Shown here: positions 57,996 through 64,000 of the stretch, piece after piece
Numbering within the stretch: position 1 is the first letter of the stretch
How the letters are laid out: the number at the start of each line of letters is the position of its first letter
Assembly: GCF_902686445.1 (NCBI RefSeq)
Contig: NC_062226.1
Span: 15,968,001-16,032,000, forward strand
Source of the DNA: Sciurus carolinensis
Taxonomy: Eukaryota; Chordata; Mammalia; Rodentia; Sciuridae
Reading direction: 5' to 3'
Length of the DNA stretch: 64,000 bases
Program-made: the position numbers and the translations under genes
Notes under the pieces: generated by a model
The model's input: only the letters and a program-made list of their open reading frames with translations
Told to the model about the DNA's origin: nothing
The model's database searches: none

Positions 57996-58550
57996 TTTAT
58001 TTTTAAAAATTCATGATTTAAATCCAGATCAATGTTCTTGACTTACATAAGTCTTTCGTTCCAAATCCGAATGCATTCCTAAAGATCCACCTAGTTTTTA
58101 TTTTAGGTGAAATGCATAGATACAAGTCTTCCGCCTCTCCTCTCTAAACATATTTTAAATATACCCAGTTTTATACTTTTCCATCTTCAAGTACTACTCT
58201 GGATTCTGAAATCACTCCTGCTTCCTTCCCCTGGAAACTCACATTTAGTCTCCAGCCCACGGTCAGCTGTCAGAAGAAATCAATTGTAGAGACTGATTTC
58301 CACTGAGGTGTTCACAATGAAACCTTCTTAATTGCTGTTAATTCTCTGCTCAGAAATAACCTGGTGTAAGTTTGAATTTTGTAGCTTCTAGCTTGTTGGC
58401 ATAGGAAAGGTGCCAACATAGTGTCAGGGGCTATCAATTTGGTTGCTTTGAAATAAAAGGAATATTGACTGCTCTGAGCCAGAAATAGTCGTAACCTCCA
58501 CACCTACAGGTCTCCAAGACCCTGCTTTGCCCTGGTAAGGTTCTTCTCTA

Positions 58551-58618
58551 GTAACAGCAGTAACATTAGCAGTGGTGACATTAGTAATACTAGCAGTAAT
58601 AACAGCAGCAGTAGTAGT
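58551..58618. repeat. Imperfect AGY trinucleotide tract
   Basis: Interrupted runs of AGC, AGT and AAT triplets such as 'aacagcagcagtagtagtaa' ahead of an antisense MIR. Confidence 0.8.
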
Positions 58619-58619
58619 A

Positions 58620-58835
58620 AACTAAGCAAAATAAGGATTGACTACTTAGGTGCCAGGAAATGTGCTAAGCATATAATATTATCTAAGTACTCTTCACACC
58701 AAATCATAATACCTTCTAGACAGGAACATGAGAACTAAGAATTAAATGATGTTCCTGGGGTCATTTAGTCAACTGTTATTACTATTAAATCACAGGGTTT
58801 CGTCCTAGATTCTTAGGTTTTTCTATTCTTTTCAT
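58620..58835 (-). repeat. MIR SINE, antisense
   Basis: 'gactacttaggtgccaggaa', 'tgtgctaagcatataatatt', then 'gatgttcctggggtcattta' and 'atcacagggtttcgtcctag' follow antisense MIR. Confidence 0.8.
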
Positions 58836-59471
58836 CACTGTGCACTATCTCTTCAGAAGTCTCTACTTACAGAAAGTCAGAACTAATCTGAATAGTGGAT
58901 ATTTCATCCCATTTTATAAGTGGAAGGGTTATGATCCATCATGGTATGCATTTTCCTCACTGTTCTTCAGCATCATGGAACTGGTTTTCTGATACACTCC
59001 AACATCCTTATATTATACATCAGGATGCCAATCCTTAAATGGAACTCCCACTATAAGATGTTATGCACATGAACACACATCACTGGCCAAATATGTTCAC
59101 CTGTGTTCTGGTAAATGTATAAAGAGGCTGTACAGGATGGGGGTGACCCTAATACATTGTATTTTCTAATTTCACCATCATGTGGATTTCAAGCCAGTGA
59201 TGTGACTCCTGATCAGAGGGTTATACAACTAGGTTCAAGGAACAAGCATCATTCTCGTTCTCCATATCTTTTCTTTCGCACACCACGTTTTCAGAATGGT
59301 ACACTCTTGGAATAAAGGTGAGACCTAGAAAATCCTCCCTTCACTGAAATGAACACATCATTCTTAAATACACCATAATATATGATGATACAAAACTACC
59401 CACAATGCAAGTTTCCCATCTCCTACAAAAGTTATCTTTTCAATATTAATATGGGAACTGTATTTGCATCT
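58836..59471. other. Unique DNA, no gene seen
   Basis: Nothing recognised. Confidence 0.45.
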
Positions 59472-59840
59472 ACTGTGGACTAAATGTTTGTGCCCCTTTA
59501 AATTCCCATACTGAAACTTTAACCCCCATTACTTCTATGGAAGTAATCACAGTTAAACAAGATCAAAAGCAGAAGGATTAACATTCTTATAAAAAGAGAA
59601 AAAAGAAAGTTTATTCTTTCCCCCTCCTCCAACAGTTCCTTCTCTCCATGTATACATCATTTGAAGATATAGTGAAAAATCAGCCTCCTACAAGCAAGAG
59701 CTCTTACCAGAAACAGAATTTTCTAGCAACTTGATCTTTGACTGCTAGCCTCCAGAACCATAAGAATGCAAATACCTATTTTCTAAACCACATAGCCAAT
59801 GATATTTTTTATGGCAACTCTAGCAGGTGAATACTACATT
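59472..59840 (+). mobile_element. MaLR (MLT1-type) LTR, sense
   Basis: 'tggactaaatgtttgtgccc', 'ccatactgaaactttaaccc', 'ggattaacattcttataaaa', 'caacttgatctttgactgct' and 'agcctccagaaccataagaa' follow the MaLR LTR consensus order in sense. Decayed and slightly truncated at the ends; solo. Confidence 0.8.
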
Positions 59841-60394
59841 TGACCATATCAGTATGTGATTTTCAGCAGGTCTGTATTTCCTGAGCCACAAGTCAAAGAA
59901 ATGATTGAACTAAAATATTTATAAGATACCTTGTTGATTTAATTTCCATGATCTCATGTTTCTATCATTTCCACTTGGCTTTTCTTGCTATAGTCTTTCT
60001 AGGTAGTGCTGGACATTTAACACTAACACTCTAAACTGTCTTAACTTCTAATGTGGGCACACTAGAGTAGTCACTATTTTTAAGTTATGGCATATAGTAA
60101 CACATTTATAATGAAAAAACTAGAACTTCCAAAGAGGATGAAAACATCTCATCTTTGATGAGAAAGAGTGTGGATGGGATTTCCTATCAGTGGTTGAGGC
60201 CCTGTATCAGAGCAGGTACATTAAAATCCCTTGGGATAACTTATTTGAATACAAATTATGTGATGAACCACAAGACTAAACCTTGCAAATTTATGAGGCC
60301 ATTTATTATCATTAGTGCAAAACAGCTATAAATTAGCAATAAGCAGAAAGTTGTTGAGTAGCAAGTGGAAACTGTTGCTAGAACAGGAGTGAGT
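59841..60394. other. Unique DNA, no gene seen
   Basis: A weak hAT-like patch ('ttaaaatcccttgggataac') near 60220 is too short to name. Confidence 0.4.
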
Positions 60395-60525
60395 TTTAAG
60401 CCAAGTTGTAACTTGAACTCATGACCAAATAACTCAATGATCTTGGATGAGCTATTTCCTTTATCTGAGTCTCAATTTTACCATCTATAAAATCAATGAT
60501 TAGAGTTAGATTGTCTTCAGTCTTC
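60395..60525 (+). repeat. MIR SINE
   Basis: 'gatcttggatgagctatttc', 'ctttatctgagtctcaattt' and 'taccatctataaaatcaatg' follow the sense MIR core. Confidence 0.75.
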
Positions 60526-62694
60526 CATGTAGCCCTAAGCATTTTGCCTAGTGATAAATAACAGGACCTTGGACATTTTTTCAATGTTCAGGTGGAAAAC
60601 AGTTTAGAGGGGCATGGTATAGTGAAGATGTCTGAAGTCCAACAAATCATAGCATATTGACAACACTGTGCTCTGGCTAATCTTTGATGCACTACCCATT
60701 CTATTAAAAAAGAATGTCTTGCCTATATTGTCATGTCCCTGATTTCTAAAATGATTAGGTAGCCTCTTGTTTACATAAATTTTAAAAAATAGCCAAGACA
60801 CCAAGAGGCAATGTGACTTTCAAAGTGATCCAGTGCCCCTAATAATCTGCTTTTATTTCTTGATTAAAACAATTGCAAAAATTATCTAGATTATTTTGTT
60901 GTTGTTATATAAGTTTCTCAAGGGTTTCAAATATCAAACCTAAGAAAACTCTCTTTACTACTGGAACTCAGTACAATTACTGGAATGTATTAAGTAGTTA
61001 GTAGATTTTTGTAAATGCAATGAATATATCTTCCTTTGTTGTTAATTTTACTACCCCTAAGAACTACAAAATATCTACAATCTTTAAGAGAGTCATCTAT
61101 AAAATGGAAGTATCCATAGAAACTCCAAGAATTCTTTCACATTTGAAATAAGGAGATGACATATTGTAAACTATAAAACTCTTGATAAATATAATTTGTG
61201 TTTTGTGATTCCATAAATTTTCCTCTGGACATTTTGTCATGTTCTTCTTTTCTTTAGTTTGTTACCCTTGCTTGATAGTGGTCAGAATTTAGTACCTAAA
61301 AATAGTTGAAAACATTGATTGCAATGCTGAACAACTGAATATCAGAAGCTCAACACCCTGAAAGAAGAAAATTAAACAAATTTCCATCAAGGTGCAATAA
61401 TTTAGACCAACCGATCTCTAAGAATGTAAATTTCAGTACAAACCCAGGCAATGCTCCGGGGTGAATCGAAGTACCATGAGCAGATAGCATCAAGACTTTA
61501 CTTCAAAGGTTTTCATTAAAAGTTAAGAGCCTGTGTGTCCATGTATGTGTGCAAACCCACGTATGCATGCATATATTATTTTTATAGTTTTTTGTTAATG
61601 GGAAAGAAAAACGCACTGCTGAGAAATTTATACAGAATTAGGATTGCTGGCTTAGTAACTATTTTCCAGGTGTTGAAACTGACTGCTTTTATAGAAGACA
61701 TGGGAGCATTCTATTGATTATTTCTATAGATCAATGGAAAAAGTACTTTGGCAATGTTCTTGCATTTACATCCAGAATCATAAGTATACTGTTACCTCAT
61801 TAATTCATCCACTAGGTTAATAAAAAAGCTAGTGGAAGAAGTTTCTCTCATATCCATTACCAAGGCACTAAGGATCCCTTATGTTCTCACAGGGCTTTGA
61901 ATCTCTTCATACCCACTGAGTGTTGTGAATGGTTTTATTTAGATGAAGCTTCATAAGCTTCCTTGAGAACATCAAGAGTGTTGTTACGAGCCAGTGTGAA
62001 CTTGTAGTGTGAGCAGGAGTCACACACCTGTCCATTTTTGTCACATTGCTGGACTCACTGAGATAAAAATGACTCATTTTTCAGTGTACTTCGATATCTG
62101 GAAATATAGCAGCTTGGATTAGGTGTGCAATTACAAATAGTGGTCTTCAGATCGACTATATCTAAATTATCTTTAAATTTGTCTTTAAAATAGAGAAGCC
62201 ACCAAATGTTCCACTGTGATTATTGTGAATTGATTACTGCAACAGGAAAAGAAGATTCATGGATACATTGCTGAATCTGAATAGTCCATAGTTAAGCAGT
62301 AATGCACCTGTCTTATTTTGTTAGTTTTATCAAATATGACATGATTATGTAAAATAATAAGATTTGGGAAAATTGAGGTAATAGTTGTAGGGAAGCTCCA
62401 TGGAAAAATTTTGCTAATATGAAATTATAACAAAATGGGAAATATATTTTAAAAAGTAGAATTTATGTTCTTATACCAAGTAAGCATGAGGTCTGCAAAC
62501 TAATTCTTGGAAAAAATTAATATGGCTAATACTATGAAGCCAAAGATAAGACTCATGGAATTAGAAGAATCATCTCAACTTCAAAAAAATACCTTTAATT
62601 CATGAACCACATTGATCAAAATTTGTAGATTATCAATTCTAATGCATAGCAATGCTAGCCTTGTACAAAATTATCAAGGAAGAATTTTCAAACT
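60526..62694. other. AT-rich unique DNA, no gene seen
   Basis: Nothing recognised; only short frames. Confidence 0.45.
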
Positions 62695-62810
62695 CTGGAT
62701 TCTATGGCTCCTGATGTGTAGTAAATCAAAATCCCAGTGGGTGAGACCCAGGGCTATATATTTTAGAAAAGCATCTATGAATAATTCTGATGTGCAACCA
62801 GAATGAAATT
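62695..62810 (+). repeat. MER20/MER5-like hAT relic
   Basis: 'agtaaatcaaaatcccagtg', 'ggtgagacccagggctatat' and 'attctgatgtgcaaccagaa' correspond to the second half of a MER20/MER5-type element. Partial. Confidence 0.55.
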
Positions 62811-63126
62811 ATGGAAGTGCAAGGTTTAATTAAGTAGCAAAAGAAGGTTCTAGCTGTTTCTCTATTGATACTGATGCCCATTAGTTTAAGTCAATCAGCA
62901 CCTGCAACTAGAAATCATGTGAAATGTAACCCAAGTTTGTATTTCCTGAATATCCCCAAACCTTTATAATATCATGAAAATACTTTGATTTAATATCCAA
63001 AAAATGGCTGAAACTTGTGCCATCCTATTGGAATCCCAGCATCTCTTTCATCAATCCTTACAGAATCTGGTTGAGCAGGGTGCAAAGAGAACATGGTGAG
63101 CTGTGCTACTCCCTGCCAGCTTCTTT
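62811..63126. other. Unique DNA, no gene seen
   Basis: Nothing recognised. Confidence 0.4.
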
Positions 63127-63357
63127 AATGACAAGTCTTACTGGGTACAGTGGTGCACACCTGTAATCCCAGGGGCTTGGGAGGCTGAGGCAGGAGGACC
63201 TCAAGTTCAGAGCTAGTTTCAGCAAAAGCAAGGCACTAAGCAACTCGGTGATACCCTATTTCTAAATAAAATAAAATAGGGCTAAAGATGTGGTTCAGTG
63301 GTTGAGTTCCTTGAGTTCAATACCCTGTACCCCCCGCCAAAAAAAATGACAAGTCTT
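63127..63357 (+). mobile_element. Full-length B1-dID SINE with target-site duplication
   Basis: A 7SL-derived left half ('tggtgcacacctgtaatccc', 'gggaggctgaggcaggagga') joins, through 'taaataaaataaaata', an ID-like right half ('gggctaaagatgtggttcag', 'tggttgagttccttgagttc') and a short A tail. A 13-base perfect repeat 'aatgacaagtctt' flanks it at 63127-63139 and 63345-63357. This is the most complete example of this SINE class in the window and the best marker for the host lineage. The 7SL-type A/B promoter boxes are largely recognisable. Confidence 0.96.
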
Positions 63358-63825
63358 GACCATTCATCCCTGATTTCTATTCTGTCTCTGCCAATGTCTC
63401 CAGACTGGAGCCCTCAGTACTTACATCTGCCTTTGCTCCTTCATGGGTGCTGGTGGCTCATGTGCACCAAAGACTGATCCAGACTTCCCTTTTTACCTAG
63501 GTGTAAGAGTCCCCCATCCTTCAATCCTCTCTTAAAATCCTACTTTGTCTATCAATCCTTTACTATTATTACTCTTTCTCTACCTTTTCAAATCCCGATA
63601 TTATACTTGTTACCATAAAATTAAACAATCACTCCCATTGTGACACATATTGTTCTCTGCCTTTCACAGGGCCAGGGAGCAGGAGGATATATTGGAGAGG
63701 AGATCAATATAGGCAAGCAGGTCAACTTCAACCTCTACCTGAGCCCTAAGTTCTTTTCCTGCTAACCAACAACAGTGACACTTATTTTATAGAACTATTT
63801 CCTACTCTTGTTGTAAAGCTGTAAA

Positions 63826-63829
<4 letters not shown>
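63358..63829. other. Unique DNA, no gene seen
   Basis: Nothing recognised. Confidence 0.4.
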
Positions 63830-63879
<50 letters not shown>

Positions 63880-63880
63880 T
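63830..63880. repeat. Compound (CA)n(TA)n microsatellite
   Basis: About 17 CA units run directly into about 8 TA units. Confidence 0.97.
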
Positions 63881-64000
63881 TCATATATTATAGGTAGATA
63901 CTCAGTAATGTTCTATTTCTGTATTTCTCTACCCATTTATATTTCTGCATTCAATGCTTTGGAGCTGAACTTAAAATAGTACCTAAAATTTATAGAGTGC

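Noticed and set aside
58107..58289. Small plus-strand open frame near MIR copies
   Set aside because: 60 codons, no family features, no splice context.

Overview
The window is mammalian nuclear DNA, and I find no gene in it: no convincing coding exon, RNA gene or CpG island. The organism is most likely a squirrel-related rodent (Sciuridae or a close relative). The best evidence is the dimeric SINEs that join a 7SL-derived (B1/Alu-like) half to an ID-like, tRNA-derived half (15575-15765, 32357-32560, 63140-63344), a combination known as B1-dID in squirrels and their allies. Related ID SINEs (7149-7283, 33380-33515) and two copies of one young L1 lineage agree with this. The sequence is A+T-rich and interspersed-repeat-rich, so it is either a gene-poor intergenic stretch or the interior of a very large intron.

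Layout. 1-7600 is mostly unique AT-rich DNA with a B1 relic, a composite CT/CA microsatellite and an ID SINE that has a clean target-site duplication. 7646-9790 is a young, 5'-truncated L1 whose 5' part is inverted relative to its 3' part, the structure expected from twin priming. 10 kb-22 kb holds old repeats: MIR, two MaLR LTRs, MER5A, one B1-dID, and a run of MIR copies at 18.8-20.4 kb. 22.2-25.3 kb is a block of three antisense L1 pieces, in which a young L1 abuts the 3' tail of a much older one. 26.7-33.5 kb has ancient repeats, an L1 3' end carrying an unusual CpG-containing block, a G+C-richer segment that resembles a regulatory element, a MaLR LTR, a solo LTR and SINEs. 33.5-48 kb is largely unique DNA with scattered MIR, L1, L2, MER5A and MaLR relics, plus two or three stretches that look like conserved non-coding sequence. 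49-55 kb contains long AT and GT dinucleotide arrays. 55.2-56.6 kb is an antisense HAL1-like element that keeps its 5' end. 56.7-63.9 kb is mostly L2, hAT, MIR and MaLR relics and ends with a full-length B1-dID SINE and a CA/TA microsatellite.

The only substantial open reading frames are the two halves of L1 ORF2 at 7646-8608 and 8762-9502 and a frameshifted relative at 22455-23293. All are fragments of a retrotransposon reverse-transcriptase protein and none encodes a complete enzyme. The most interesting points are the telomere-like TTAGGG tract in the L1 3' UTR, the use of two different poly(A) sites by the two L1 copies, a duplicated nuclear-receptor-type half-site at 46.5 kb, and several candidate conserved non-coding elements. 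All family names are from memory of the consensus sequences and were not confirmed by a search.
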